Source: an uncultured Clostridia bacterium
Lineage (GTDB): Bacteria; Bacillota; Clostridia; Oscillospirales; Ruminococcaceae
Reading direction: 5' to 3'
Length of the DNA stretch: 64,000 bases
NCBI GenBank assembly: GCA_947383835.1
Contig: CANDEV010000009.1
Location: 1-64,000, forward strand
In this document: one piece after another, positions 7,861-17,224 of the stretch
Position numbering within the stretch: position 1 is the first letter of the stretch
How the letters are laid out: each line of letters opens with the position of its first letter
Made by a program: the position numbers and the translations under genes
The notes under the pieces: generated by a model
What the model saw: the letters and a program-made list of their open reading frames with translations, nothing else
Databases searched by the model: none
Told to the model about the DNA's origin: nothing

Positions 7861-8994
7861 TTATTCCAGCAGCTCTTTTGCCCTGCGCTGAACTTGTTCC
7901 TCTATAAGTCTCAGCCGTATATCGGGAAGATTATACCGCGAGTGCTTTTTGAACTTGAAATCAAGCAAGTGCCGAAGTCCGTCCTTGTTCGCATGGGAAA
8001 GAATATTTTTTGCAGTTCCGACAAAATCATCATAAACACAGGGAAGAAGCGTGTCGGCATAAGCTTTAAGAGCATTATCTGAAACCATATCATCTCTGCC
8101 CGCATAATTGAAAAGTGAATTGCCGTGGTCGAACAACGGAGCAGGAGAGACAATTTTGTTTGTTACGTTATCAACAAGGAATCCGAAATTGCCGAAATGT
8201 CTGTCTGTGTTGAAGATAAGCGCGTCAAGCACGAGCATATCGTCAAGCGCCCTGACATATTCTGTGCCAAGCTTTTCATAGTATTTCCGAACCGCTTTCA
8301 TACCGCCTGTTGTAACGATATGTCCGACAGGAATAAAGGAATATTCCTTGCTTGTGAACAGCTCACAGGTAGAGCAAAGCTCGCCCTTCCATTTAGATAA
8401 GCCGTAAGGTACAGCGTTTATTCCCATAATTTGGGCTATCTGATATGCGTAGTGTTCGGAGTAAGGCTCGTTTCCTGTATTTGAAGCGCCTGACGTACCG
8501 CCTTTGTACAGCTTGATACGACCGTCATCACGTCTCCAGCATTTGGGGAGCATACCGTTTGTGGTAAATTCCGGGCTTGAGTAAAGTGGGGAGCGTATGC
8601 TGCCGCCATAACCGGTAAAGGCGATAAGCGCAAGTATATTGCTGAAACGGTTATCATAAAGATTGTATTTATCAAATGTGCCGTCAAAGCCTTCTTCAAC
8701 GACCCAGTAGCAGTCGTTCAGAGATAACCCTTTCGATACTTTTATAATGTTTATTGGACGGTTGATATTAAGCCCGCATTTGCTAAGAAAATTATTTACA
8801 TATGCGCGGTTTTTGGGTATAGTCCTGTGCTTCAGCCATTTTACTATGCCCTCTTCGCTGACGGTCAGATCCAGCGGGTAAAGCTCTTTTTCAGCTTCAT
8901 TCTGCCAAAGTATCTGTATTTCCGGCTCACTGCTGTCCTCGGAAGCGGAAAAACGCAGGAGTGGGGTATCAAAATGTTTTATTTCATAATTCAT
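7861..8994 (-). CDS. HipA-like serine/threonine kinase
   Basis: A 377-residue protein with the fold marks of HipA-type kinases: a central IKLYKGG lysine, a Gly/Ser-rich GTSGASNTGNEPYSEHY segment, the catalytic loop LIFNTDRHFGNFGF (D-x4-N) and a metal-binding FDHGN. In this family HipA phosphorylates glutamyl-tRNA synthetase, and relatives modify other targets; the substrate here is unknown. No HipB-type antitoxin is adjacent, so it is a stand-alone kinase. ATG 8994 is preceded by GGAGGAACGAAA; the longer frame to 9066 has no comparable site. It is the last gene before the tRNA, as is common for element cargo. Confidence 0.75.
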   Translation of the reverse strand: MNYEIKHFDTPLLRFSASEDSSEPEIQILWQNEAEKELYPLDLTVSEEGIVKWLKHRTIPKNRAYVNNFLSKCGLNINRPINIIKVSKGLSLNDCYWVVEEGFDGTFDKYNLYDNRFSNILALIAFTGYGGSIRSPLYSSPEFTTNGMLPKCWRRDDGRIKLYKGGTSGASNTGNEPYSEHYAYQIAQIMGINAVPYGLSKWKGELCSTCELFTSKEYSFIPVGHIVTTGGMKAVRKYYEKLGTEYVRALDDMLVLDALIFNTDRHFGNFGFLVDNVTNKIVSPAPLFDHGNSLFNYAGRDDMVSDNALKAYADTLLPCVYDDFVGTAKNILSHANKDGLRHLLDFKFKKHSRYNLPDIRLRLIEEQVQRRAKELLE

Positions 8995-9179
8995 TTTCGT
9001 TCCTCCGCTAAAAAGTATTTGGGCTATCCTAAATATAATATACACTGATTCAATGACAAAAATCAAGATGTTTCAAGAACTTTTCGTATCATCAACGGAA
9101 TATTGTCTTGAATTCACCCATAGAAAAATGCCATATTGTCCGCCTTTTTGTACATTGTCCGTTTTATTTGAAAATTTCA

Positions 9180-9207
9180 TTGGGGTATGCGTTGGGGTAT
9201 TTGGGGG
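9180..9207. repeat. TTGGGGTAT direct repeats at element end
   Basis: TTGGGGTAT occurs at 9180 and 9192, followed by TTGGGGG at 9201. They lie ~60 bp inside the tRNA-proximal end of the element, where integrase arm-type binding sites are expected. Proposed role only. Confidence 0.4.
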
Positions 9208-9234
9208 CAACGTGTGACTTTACAGCAAAAGTAA

Positions 9235-9265
9235 AAACCACGTAAACGGCTTGCTTACGTGGTTT
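9235..9265 (-). terminator. Terminator of the initiator tRNA gene
   Basis: A perfect 11-bp stem, AAACCACGTAA (9235-9245) with TTACGTGGTTT (9255-9265), begins five bases past the encoded CCA end. On the minus strand the stem runs into a T-rich tract. Confidence 0.85.
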
Positions 9266-9269
9266 GACG

Positions 9270-9346
<77 letters not shown>

Positions 9347-9384
9347 ATATTTTTTATTCAAGTCCTTTAAAAGGGGACTTTATT

Positions 9385-9413
9385 ATTATATCACTATTTT
9401 GCATCAATGTCAA
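9385..9413 (-). promoter_or_regulatory. Promoter of the initiator tRNA
   Basis: Minus-strand TTGACA (9413-9408), 17 bp, TATAAT (9390-9385): a perfect consensus suited to strong tRNA transcription. Confidence 0.9.
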
Positions 9414-9611
9414 CACTTTTTTCAAAAAAATCAAAAAAATTTTTCCGACAGTTTTTTACATATGCTCCCATGCCGCAAAATCTGCACTTTAAATATGCAA
9501 AATGTATGCCGGCGCACTGAAATATACAGCGCTCCGGCAATGAAAGGAAGTAATGAAATTAGAAAAAAGCTGATTTAATAACCGGACTCCGTCCCGCATG
9601 ACTGTCGGGAA

Positions 9612-10955
9612 TCATTCATCTTCCGACTGCGGTTCTTCGTCGAGGACAAGCTCTACATCCAGATTTCCGTCTCTGCGGGCAAGCGTTACCGTCATTGTCT
9701 CACCGGGCTTATGCTTGTTTTTTTGGGCAACAAGCTCGTTCATACTGCCGATATCCTTTCCGTCAGCGGCGACAATTATATCGCCCTCGGCAATGCCTGC
9801 CGCTTCTGCGCAGGAATCCGCTTCGACGGATTCGACAAGCACTCCCTCTTCTATATCTATATTGTAATAACGCTTTACTGCTGCTGTAAGGTCTCTTCCC
9901 GCAATGCCTATCTTTGGCATTGCTACATAACCTTTATTCATAAGGTCGTCAACTATGGACATAGCGTCCGTAATAGGTATCGCAAAGCCTATGCCCTCAA
10001 CACTGACCGAGCTTAGCTTTGAGGACGTTATCCCAACTACCTCGCCTTTGCTGTTAAGCAGGGGACCGCCCGAGTTGCCGGGATTGATAGCCGCGTCTGT
10101 CTGGATAAGCGTCATAGTTGCGATCTTGCCGCTGGAAAGCTCTGTCGTCACCTCTTTCTCAAGACCCGAAACTATGCCTCTTGATGCGGAAAGTCCCATG
10201 CCCGCGGGGTAGCCCAGTGTAAGCACCTCGTCGCCCATTTCAAGGCTGTTGCTGTCACCGATAACAGCGGGGATAAGTCCCTTTGCGTCTATTTTAAGTA
10301 TGGCAAGGTCGGTATTTTCGTCCCTGCCGATTATTTCCGCTTCATGCTCCGAGCCGTCGGACAAGGTTATTGTAACTTTGTCCGCGTCGGTAGTTTTTTC
10401 TTCTATGGAATAACCGCTGCCGAAAATGCTGAAAGGATTGCCGAAATCGTAGCCGCCGCTGCTGCGGACGTTGTATGTTGTCCTGATAACGTGGCAGTTT
10501 GTCATGATGTAGCCGTCGGAGGATATTACTATTCCCGTACCTGTACCGGCTTCTCCCGCCTCGGTAAATTCAGATTTGATAAGAGCAACGGAGGGTGTGG
10601 CATTTTTTATGATATTCTTTGTGGACATCTCGCCTGTATTTTCCGAGTTTACATTCAGCAGGCTGCCTATCGAGTTATCCTTGCCGTCGGAGTTTTGCGG
10701 CGCTGCGGCTGTGGTTTGGACAGATTCTGTTCCGTCGTAGGAAACATTTTCCGAATTTACCGAAGCCGCTTCCCGATTCTGACCTGCGTCGAGGGAGTTT
10801 GCAAGATATGCACCGCCGAAGCCCGAAGCTCCGCCTATAATAACCATTGAGAGGACAAACGCCGCTATCCTGCCCGCTGTTCTGCCGCCCTTGGGAGGCT
10901 CAGGTTCTTCGGGTGAATAATTTGCCGTATAAGTATAGTTGTTGTTTTCGTACAT
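9612..10955 (-). CDS. htrA: HtrA/DegP-type membrane-anchored serine protease
   Basis: A 447-residue envelope protease. The N-terminus is a short Pro-rich cytosolic tail and one membrane segment (IAAFVLSMVIIGGASGFGGA, ~30-50), followed by a low-complexity linker. The trypsin-like domain has all three catalytic residues: His in TNCHVI, Asp in NTDLAIL and Ser in GNSGGP. One PDZ domain occupies the last ~100 residues (GVLVESVEADSCAEAAGI). It degrades misfolded proteins outside the membrane. ATG 10955 follows AAAGGCGG; the frame could extend to a TTG at 10973. A hairpin at 9508-9538 downstream may help termination. Confidence 0.93.
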   Translation of the reverse strand: MYENNNYTYTANYSPEEPEPPKGGRTAGRIAAFVLSMVIIGGASGFGGAYLANSLDAGQNREAASVNSENVSYDGTESVQTTAAAPQNSDGKDNSIGSLLNVNSENTGEMSTKNIIKNATPSVALIKSEFTEAGEAGTGTGIVISSDGYIMTNCHVIRTTYNVRSSGGYDFGNPFSIFGSGYSIEEKTTDADKVTITLSDGSEHEAEIIGRDENTDLAILKIDAKGLIPAVIGDSNSLEMGDEVLTLGYPAGMGLSASRGIVSGLEKEVTTELSSGKIATMTLIQTDAAINPGNSGGPLLNSKGEVVGITSSKLSSVSVEGIGFAIPITDAMSIVDDLMNKGYVAMPKIGIAGRDLTAAVKRYYNIDIEEGVLVESVEADSCAEAAGIAEGDIIVAADGKDIGSMNELVAQKNKHKPGETMTVTLARRDGNLDVELVLDEEPQSEDE

Positions 10956-11153
10956 AAATATACCGCCTTTCAATATAAAAGCCCATAAAGGGTACTGTTT
11001 TTTGATTACGGTTATATTGTAATGCCCGAATGTGTAAATTGCGTGATATTAAAACGAAAGAATAAAAAACAGTTTATATTGTCAAGGTTAAAAAATATGA
11101 TGATTTCGAGTACAGCAAGACCGTGCGGAAAAAACAAGTCCCCAAGCGGGTCT

Positions 11154-12095
11154 TTATATGATACCGCACCCCTGAACGCTGTCTCTGCGGCGCAGCTCCT
11201 TGTCTATGCCGTTAAGGACTGCTCTCTTGTCCCTGCTCCACAGCGGCGCAATAAGCATATCTCCCGCGCCGTCTCCCGTGAGCCGCTCGATCATTACCTC
11301 CTTGGGCAGCAGCTCTATCTGGTCGCAGACCGTCTCGATATAGTCCTCCATAGTCATAGGTACGACCTCGCCGCGTTGGTACTGCTCCGCAATTTTTGTG
11401 CCCTTTACGATGTGCAGAAGATGTATTTTTATCCCGTGTACCCCAAGGCTGCCGACCCTGCGCGCGGTCTCAAGCATCATATCCCTGCTTTCGCCCGGCA
11501 GACCGTTGATGATGTGTACGCAGACATTTATTCCCCTTGCTTTGAGCATATTAAAGCCGTGCAGAAAATCCTCATAGCTGTGGCAGCGGTTTATAAGCTC
11601 GGCGGTTTTGTTGTGTACCGTCTGCAAGCCAAGCTCTACGGTAAGATACGTCCGTTCGGAAAGCTCTTTAAGGTAATCGGCGGTCTCCTTCGAAATGCAG
11701 TCGGCGCGGGTGGACACCGCAAGTCCCACGGTATTTTCCTGTTTGAGAGCCTCTTCAAAAAGCGTTTTCAGCCTTGACAGCGGCGCGTATGTGTTGGTGT
11801 TCGCCTGAAAATAGGGTATGAAGCAAAGGTCGTCCCCCCACTTTTTGCGTATAAGCCTTTTGCCGTAATCAAACTGCTTGGAGACGGACAGAGAGGGGTC
11901 TCCCGCAAAGTCCCCGCTGCCCGCGGAGGAGCAGTAGGTGCAGCCGCCCACACCCTTTGAGCCGTCGATATTGGGGCAGGTGAAGCCTCCGTTAAGGCTT
12001 ATTTTTACCGTCTTTTTGCCAAAGCGGTTTTTAAGGTAACTGCTTTGGGTGTTGTAACGTTTTCCCGTTTTGGGGTCGGGGAGGGTGATAGGCAT
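11154..12095 (-). CDS. Radical SAM protein, YhcC/TIGR01212-like
   Basis: A 313-residue radical SAM enzyme. The cluster cysteines lie in FTCPNIDGSKGVGGCTYC (residues ~33-52), with the long first spacer typical of the YhcC/TIGR01212 group. Further motifs are YFQANTNTYAP, VELGLQT and INGLPGES. The family's substrate is not established. ATG 12095 is preceded by AAGGAG; the longer frame to 12218 runs into repeat R3 and is rejected. Single-gene unit; the upstream DNA is the ~600-bp repeat. Confidence 0.85.
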   Translation of the reverse strand: MPITLPDPKTGKRYNTQSSYLKNRFGKKTVKISLNGGFTCPNIDGSKGVGGCTYCSSAGSGDFAGDPSLSVSKQFDYGKRLIRKKWGDDLCFIPYFQANTNTYAPLSRLKTLFEEALKQENTVGLAVSTRADCISKETADYLKELSERTYLTVELGLQTVHNKTAELINRCHSYEDFLHGFNMLKARGINVCVHIINGLPGESRDMMLETARRVGSLGVHGIKIHLLHIVKGTKIAEQYQRGEVVPMTMEDYIETVCDQIELLPKEVMIERLTGDGAGDMLIAPLWSRDKRAVLNGIDKELRRRDSVQGCGII

Positions 12096-12189
12096 TTTTA
12101 ATTCTCCTTTTTGTGTAAGTGTTGGTTTGTTTTTGAATTTTGGGGACTGTGTTGGGATTTGTCCGTTGTTCATTTGGGACTGATGTTTT

Positions 12190-12795
12190 GTTGGTTTGAT
12201 TTTGAATTTTAGTATCAAGGTTGGGAACTGTTAGTCGTTCACAAGATCGGGGGTCAGACACCATAAAGGAGGGAGGGGGAAAACAAAACCCTACAAAAAT
12301 CGGCATTCCCCCTCCCTCCTTTAAGGTTTCTGCCCCCGAACCCCCTACTTCCTTATTTCTCCCTCCCCCTTGCCGATTTTTACAGTGTGTCAAACTGGCG
12401 GCGTTTCCATGCCGCCGTTTACTGCCAAGTTTGTTACCGATGAACCTCGACAGCAGACGTATTTAGATAAATACGTCTGCCAAAATTTTATAAATACACA
12501 AAATTGTAGGGCGGGGGCTTGCTCCTGCCTAACGCGTCAAGTAACAAAACAAACGAAATCGACAACATCTTACAAGCTAAAAAGAGCCAACGGCTCTTGA
12601 ATAGCGTAGCCTGAGGAGGTGGGGAGTAAGGAAAGTGAGAGCGCGAGAGAGAAAACCTAAGAGGGGAGGGGGAGGCGGCGCGCGTCCAACAAATTCCATG
12701 AGCGCTCCCCCTCCACTCTTTGGTTGTCTCTCTCGCACCTCTGTGAACGACGTACAAATCACTAACAAAGTTTCTAAAATTCAAAAGCAAACCAA
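12190..12795. repeat. R3 element, copy 1 (terminally inverted, non-coding)
   Basis: About 600 bp without a credible gene. The ends are an imperfect inverted repeat: GTTGGTTTGATTTTGAATTT on the left and CTAAAATTCAAAAGCAAACC on the right. Inside them is a second perfect pair, GTCGTTCACA (12234) and TGTGAACGAC (12742). The interior contains long G/C-run hairpins built on GGGAGGGGGA-type tracts, a small AGAGCC-aac-GGCTCT hairpin, and one R2 palindrome (12506-12530). A homologous copy lies in opposite orientation at 60645-61217, and an end-only relic lies at 36706-36765. It looks like a miniature, non-autonomous mobile element. Confidence 0.75.
12506..12530 (+). repeat. R2 REP-like palindrome, single copy
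   Basis: GTAGGGCGGGGGCTTGCTCC, then TGCCT. One base differs from the copies at 42408, 46601, 46647, 47564 and 47633. It interrupts the alignment of R3 copy 1 with copy 2, so it probably inserted later. Confidence 0.75.
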
Positions 12796-12910
12796 CTGTC
12801 CAAATAGAAAAAATGTACCCCGCATTATAATTATATACTCTTTTGCGGAAAATGTCAAAGAACGGAAGATATGTGCAAAAATTTTACCGTACAAAAAAAT
12901 TAAAATGGGG

Positions 12911-12939
12911 TGTACAAATCCTTCTTAATGTGCTATAAT
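12911..12939 (+). promoter_or_regulatory. Promoter of the 12996-17980 operon
   Basis: TGTACA (12911-12916), 17 bp, TATAAT (12934-12939). The -35 is weak. It lies 57 bp before the first ATG. Confidence 0.6.
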
Positions 12940-12995
12940 TAATGTATCTGTAGTTCAATCTTCTATTTTATATTCTCTGAAAGGAGGCGGCGGAC

Positions 12996-13817
12996 ATGAA
13001 GCTGGCGGAAAAAATTTCCGGACTTTTTGGCAAGGACAAATTTGAAGCGGGATTCAAAAACGCTTTGAAGCGGCAGAATTACCATATAACCGAAAAGGAA
13101 AGCAGCGCGGTATATGAAATATCCAACGGTTCCGCCGTGTTTAAGATAGACGTCGGCGAGGCAAGACGGATATATGCGGAGACCTGCTCCGACGAGGAGC
13201 TTGACAAGCTTATAAAGCGTTTGGAAATGGATTTTACCACAAAGGGCAGAATGGTCTCCTTTACCAATGGTCAGGAATTTCTGCGGCTTATGCTGATGAG
13301 GGAAAAGGACGTTGACGAAACGATGATAAGCGCGGACTTTGCCGAGGGATTAAAAAAGGTAGTGGTGTACAGCCCCGACAACGAGGTCATTCACCATCTT
13401 GACGAGGCTACGCTGAAGCGCTGGGGCGTCCCGCGTGAGGTTGCTTTCTCCGTTGCTGACAGGAATATGTGCAAAATACTTTCGGGAGCAGAGATAAGTG
13501 AAGAAATTTTAAGCGGCGGCATAAAAACCCTTGACTTCAAAACGTCCTGTCCCGTGTTTTGCAGCTCGCTTATATTGTGCAACGATTTCCGCTCCGCCGT
13601 GTATGAAAGGCTTGGAGCAAAATTCCTTGTTGTTGCGCCGTCGAGAGAAAGCCTTTTGGTGCTGCGGAACATCACAAACGACATTTTGGAGGGCTTGGGG
13701 ACGGTCATTCTGGACGAATACAAAAAAGCTGAAAACCCGCTTACAACAGACGTTCTGCTGTTTACTCCAAGGGAGATACAGACTGCGGGACGGTTTTCAC
13801 TCGGTCAGCGGCAATAA
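12996..13817 (+). CDS. DUF1444/YtpQ-like protein
   Basis: A 273-residue soluble protein. The segments DEATLKRWGVPREVAFSVADRN (shown here only in part), SLILCNDF and GAKFLVVAPSRESLLVL recall the DUF1444 (YtpQ) family of Firmicutes, whose function is not established. AAAGGAGGCGG precedes ATG 12996. First gene of an operon with a leucine-rich-repeat membrane protein, a transglutaminase-like membrane protein and a short-chain dehydrogenase; intergenic gaps are 6-35 bp. The family call is from recalled pattern and is moderate. Confidence 0.55.
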   Translation: MKLAEKISGLFGKDKFEAGFKNALKRQNYHITEKESSAVYEISNGSAVFKIDVGEARRIYAETCSDEELDKLIKRLEMDFTTKGRMVSFTNGQEFLRLMLMREKDVDETMISADFAEGLKKVVVYSPDNEVIHHLDEATLKRWGVPREVAFSVADRNMCKILSGAEISEEILSGGIKTLDFKTSCPVFCSSLILCNDFRSAVYERLGAKFLVVAPSRESLLVLRNITNDILEGLGTVILDEYKKAENPLTTDVLLFTPREIQTAGRFSLGQRQ

Positions 13818-13852
13818 GCAGATCACAACAAACAGAAAAGAGGTACGGCGAT

Positions 13853-14986
13853 ATGGCAAAAAAGAAAAATACATACGCAAAAAAGAAAAGCATGGGTTTA
13901 AGAGTTTTTGTGCTGATAATGGCTGCGGCAATTGTGGTCGGGATCGTTATAATGCCCCTTGCGGTAAGGGCGGAGGAAAACCCCGAAAATCTGACGGTTG
14001 CCTCCTTTGAAACGGGAAAGCTTTCGGAGGCGATTTTGGAAGCCGCCGACGGCACGGACTACAATTTTATAAAGAATATCGCGGTGCTGTCAGGCACCCT
14101 CAACGCTGCGGACTACGGCGCGCTTTTGCAGATACCCAACCTTGAGATAATCGAGCTTGCGGGGACGGAGACGGAGGGGGGAGTTATCCCCGAAAACGCC
14201 ATACCCTCCCGAAATCAGCTTACCCTTATAAGCCTGCCGAAAAATACGGCGGAAATAGGCGCTCACGCCTTTGAGGGCAACAGAAAGCTTACCAAAATTT
14301 TAATGCCCGCAACGGTGAAAAGGATAGGAGATTACGCATTTTCCGCCTGCGAGGCTATGGAAAGCTTTCCTATTTCACCCGATACCGTTTATATCGGCGA
14401 GGGGGCTTTTCAGGACTGCAAGTCTATAACCGAATTCGTGATACCTGCGGGGATAACCGAGATATACCCCAACACGTTCAGCAAGTGCGGATTTGAGAAA
14501 ATTTCAATAGGTCCTAACGTAACAAAAATAGGCGCAGGCGTTTTTGCTGACTGTAACGCTCTTAAAGATATCTACGCATACGGAGAGACAGCGCCCGCTC
14601 TTGAAAGCGATGTTTTCCGCAATGTGGGAGCTGCAGTCCACTGCTATGACGGCAGCGGCGAAAGCTATGAAAGCTGGGTACAGAACAATATAAAAATAGT
14701 CCCCGATCTAACGGGAGAGTACACCTTGACTGTGGAGACTCCCGAGGAAAACAATGAAGTTTATAACGGGGAGACGGAGACCGCAGCAACAGAAAAGATT
14801 TCCGAAACGGCAGCGGAGCAGACCGAGGAAAACGCCGAGGAGACGACTGCTGAAGCAATTGCCGCAGACAGCTCTGCCGAAAAATCCGGTGGACTTAGCG
14901 TAGGCGTTGTTATTGTGATAGTTGTTATGGCTGTGATAATAGCGGTGCTGGCAACGATACTTGTTATGTCAAAAAAGAAGCAGTAG
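13853..14986 (+). CDS. BspA-like leucine-rich repeat membrane protein
   Basis: A 377-residue bitopic protein. Residues ~17-38 (RVFVLIMAAAIVVGIVIMPL) form a signal anchor. Residues ~80-260 hold about five BspA/LRR_5 repeats of the type IGAHAFEGNRKLTKILMPAT and IGEGAFQDCKSITEFVIPAG. A Glu/Thr-rich stalk (~290-340) leads to a C-terminal membrane helix (VVIVIVVMAVIIAVLATILV) ending KKKQ. Proteins of this type display repeats at the surface for binding. The partner is unknown. Confidence 0.8.
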   Translation: MAKKKNTYAKKKSMGLRVFVLIMAAAIVVGIVIMPLAVRAEENPENLTVASFETGKLSEAILEAADGTDYNFIKNIAVLSGTLNAADYGALLQIPNLEIIELAGTETEGGVIPENAIPSRNQLTLISLPKNTAEIGAHAFEGNRKLTKILMPATVKRIGDYAFSACEAMESFPISPDTVYIGEGAFQDCKSITEFVIPAGITEIYPNTFSKCGFEKISIGPNVTKIGAGVFADCNALKDIYAYGETAPALESDVFRNVGAAVHCYDGSGESYESWVQNNIKIVPDLTGEYTLTVETPEENNEVYNGETETAATEKISETAAEQTEENAEETTAEAIAADSSAEKSGGLSVGVVIVIVVMAVIIAVLATILVMSKKKQ

Positions 14987-15004
14987 CTTTATGAGAGGAT
15001 ATAA

Positions 15005-17218
15005 ATGGATACGGCTAAAAAATACGCTGAAAAGCTAAGCGGCTTTGCAATGCCATATCTGCTGTGTGCAGTCATGCTTTCAGCCGCACTGAATATTTAT
15101 ACGGAAGAAGTCTTCGATATATATACCGCTGCTGCCGCGGCGCTGGCGGCGGCGCTTTTCGCTTTGCTTGAATTTTTTCGGAAGAAAAAATTCGGCGGCT
15201 TGTTCTATTTCGGAACTCTTATTCTTGTGGGAGCTGTCCCGAATATCGTTTTGCGGGGCGGGCTGTTCATCGGCTTTATACAGTGGTTTTTTTCGGGCGG
15301 TCAGGCTGTCGCTCTAAGAACGGAATTTATAACAGTGTTCATAATAATGTTCAGCTTTTTCTTTGTATCGTCTGTCTTTTATTTCACAAGGGTGGTATAC
15401 CGCTCCGCGGCGGTGCTTCTGGTGTCGCTGATACCCTTTGCGCTGGCGGTAAAATCTGCCGCTGTGCTTAATTGGAAGTACTCTGCAATACTTGCGGCGT
15501 TAAATCTTTTTATGTTTATTTATTACAGCAGGCAAAATTCTCTTAAAGGCGCAAAGGCGGCGGGAGGTTCCTCCTTTATGGTGTACGCCGATTTTGCCGC
15601 GGCTGCCGCGCTGCTGGCAATGATAATCCCAAAGCCAAGCGAAACGCCGTTTTACGAACAGTTTGAAAAAGCAGTTAATTCCTTTCAGTTCGGCGGGAAC
15701 GGCGTAACGACAGTCCTGAACGGCGATTACACCGAATATTCCGGGAACGCCGACGATCTGATAATGGGTGAAAGCCGACTTCTTTATTATGTCAGGACTA
15801 ACGACCCTGTTTACTACAAAACGCAGGTCTTTGACGAATACGATCCTGAAATGCGGGCATGGCGTTCCTCCGGTGAGATAACGGGCGACAAGTCATGGCA
15901 GGAGGGAGCGGAGCTTTTAAGCTTTGAAAAGCTTTCCTCCGCCCTTGAAGCGGCAGAGGAAAAAAGTCCAGGACTGTATGAAAAATACCCTGCCGCAAGA
16001 GCTTATGACGGAATTGCCGAAACGGCTGCCTTCAGCGTGATATATACCCGTGAATTTTCGGCAATATACGTCCTTGCGCCGCTGCGGATAACGGACGCGT
16101 CCGTTTCAAATCTCGGAGCAAGGTATAGCTGCCGTTCAGAAAACGGAGAGGTGTTCACAAATCTTTCCAAGCTGCCCCAAAACAGGGATTACACCGTAAG
16201 ATACTACAGCGAGGATATTTTCGGCCGCCTTATTGAAGCGGGGGCTTGCGACATAGGCTTTGAGGAATACGGTCAGCTTCTGCACGACGCTTATCAGGCT
16301 GTGGATTACGGCGCAGAGGATAATGATGTTCTGCGCGAGTTTTACTATGAGTACAGTCTTGCGAATGAATACAAGGAAGAAAACAGGTCGGAGGTCTCGG
16401 CGGAGATACAAGACCTTGCCGATGAGCTTACCGAGGGACTTGATTATGACTATCAAAAGGCGGAGGCTTTGGAGCAGTTTTTCCAAAACGGCGGATTTGT
16501 TTACAACCTTGCCTATCAAGCTCCGGAAGCGCTGGATACTCCCGAATATTTTATTTTTGAAAGTAAAATGGGGACTTGCTCCGATTTTGCGACAGCATAC
16601 ACTCTTCTGGCGCGGGCGGCGGGGCTTGCGGCGCGGTACACCGAGGGCTTTACCGCCACAGGCGGACAAAATCCCCAGCCGGGCACATATTATATCTACA
16701 GCGAAAACGCCCACGCTTATCCCGAGGTGTACATTCCGGGGATAGGCTGGAAGGTTTACGAGCCTACAGTTGCAGGCGGCAGGAACGGAGGAGCAGGCGA
16801 AAATGCGGAGACTGATTACATAGCGTTTCTCCTTACCGCGGTTATCGCGATAGCAGTTTTTGCAATATTTATACTTTTGGTAATATTCTATCCCAAGATC
16901 ACGGAGGGCTTTTTCAGAGCGAGCCTGTTGTTCTGCGGCAGCGAAAAAGCTGTTCGGAAGCTTTATATACGGCACATGGAACGTCTCGGAGCAAAGCTGG
17001 AGATCGACCCGCTGCCAATGACGCTGGAGGAAGCCTCCGCAGCTTCGTCGGATAAAACGGGAATTTCCCTCGATCCCATTGCAGAGCCTTTGGGAGAACA
17101 TTGCTACGGCGGAAAAAATATTACAAGAGAAGAAAGAAAAGCTGCGTATGAGTGCTATAAAAAGCAGTACAAAAAATTGATCAAAAGAAAAAACAAAAAT
17201 AAAACTAAAGAAAGGTAG
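15005..17218 (+). CDS. Membrane transglutaminase-like protein (TgpA type)
   Basis: A 737-residue membrane protein. The first ~215 residues contain about six hydrophobic helices. A long extracellular region follows, with a transglutaminase-core domain at ~500-590: the Cys of GTCSDFATAYTLLARAAGL, the His of ENAHAYPEVY and the Asp-equivalent region PGIGWKVYEPT. One more membrane helix (~605-630) leads to a basic cytosolic tail. Architecture matches TgpA/DUF3488-like proteins, thought to crosslink or cleave surface peptides. The preceding surface LRR gene is a plausible partner, by inference. Confidence 0.85.
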   Translation: MDTAKKYAEKLSGFAMPYLLCAVMLSAALNIYTEEVFDIYTAAAAALAAALFALLEFFRKKKFGGLFYFGTLILVGAVPNIVLRGGLFIGFIQWFFSGGQAVALRTEFITVFIIMFSFFFVSSVFYFTRVVYRSAAVLLVSLIPFALAVKSAAVLNWKYSAILAALNLFMFIYYSRQNSLKGAKAAGGSSFMVYADFAAAAALLAMIIPKPSETPFYEQFEKAVNSFQFGGNGVTTVLNGDYTEYSGNADDLIMGESRLLYYVRTNDPVYYKTQVFDEYDPEMRAWRSSGEITGDKSWQEGAELLSFEKLSSALEAAEEKSPGLYEKYPAARAYDGIAETAAFSVIYTREFSAIYVLAPLRITDASVSNLGARYSCRSENGEVFTNLSKLPQNRDYTVRYYSEDIFGRLIEAGACDIGFEEYGQLLHDAYQAVDYGAEDNDVLREFYYEYSLANEYKEENRSEVSAEIQDLADELTEGLDYDYQKAEALEQFFQNGGFVYNLAYQAPEALDTPEYFIFESKMGTCSDFATAYTLLARAAGLAARYTEGFTATGGQNPQPGTYYIYSENAHAYPEVYIPGIGWKVYEPTVAGGRNGGAGENAETDYIAFLLTAVIAIAVFAIFILLVIFYPKITEGFFRASLLFCGSEKAVRKLYIRHMERLGAKLEIDPLPMTLEEASAASSDKTGISLDPIAEPLGEHCYGGKNITREERKAAYECYKKQYKKLIKRKNKNKTKER

Positions 17219-17224
17219 AATATT

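Noticed and set aside
11022..11777. 251-codon plus-strand open frame
   Set aside because: It is the antisense shadow of the radical SAM gene (11154-12095), which has clear cysteine motifs and a ribosome site.
12635..12928. 97-codon open frame in the R3 region
   Set aside because: Composition follows the G/C-run repeat, there is no ribosome site and the reading frame is not kept in R3 copy 2.
16136..17101. 321-codon minus-strand open frame
   Set aside because: Lies wholly opposite the transglutaminase-like gene and has no ribosome site or recognisable domain.
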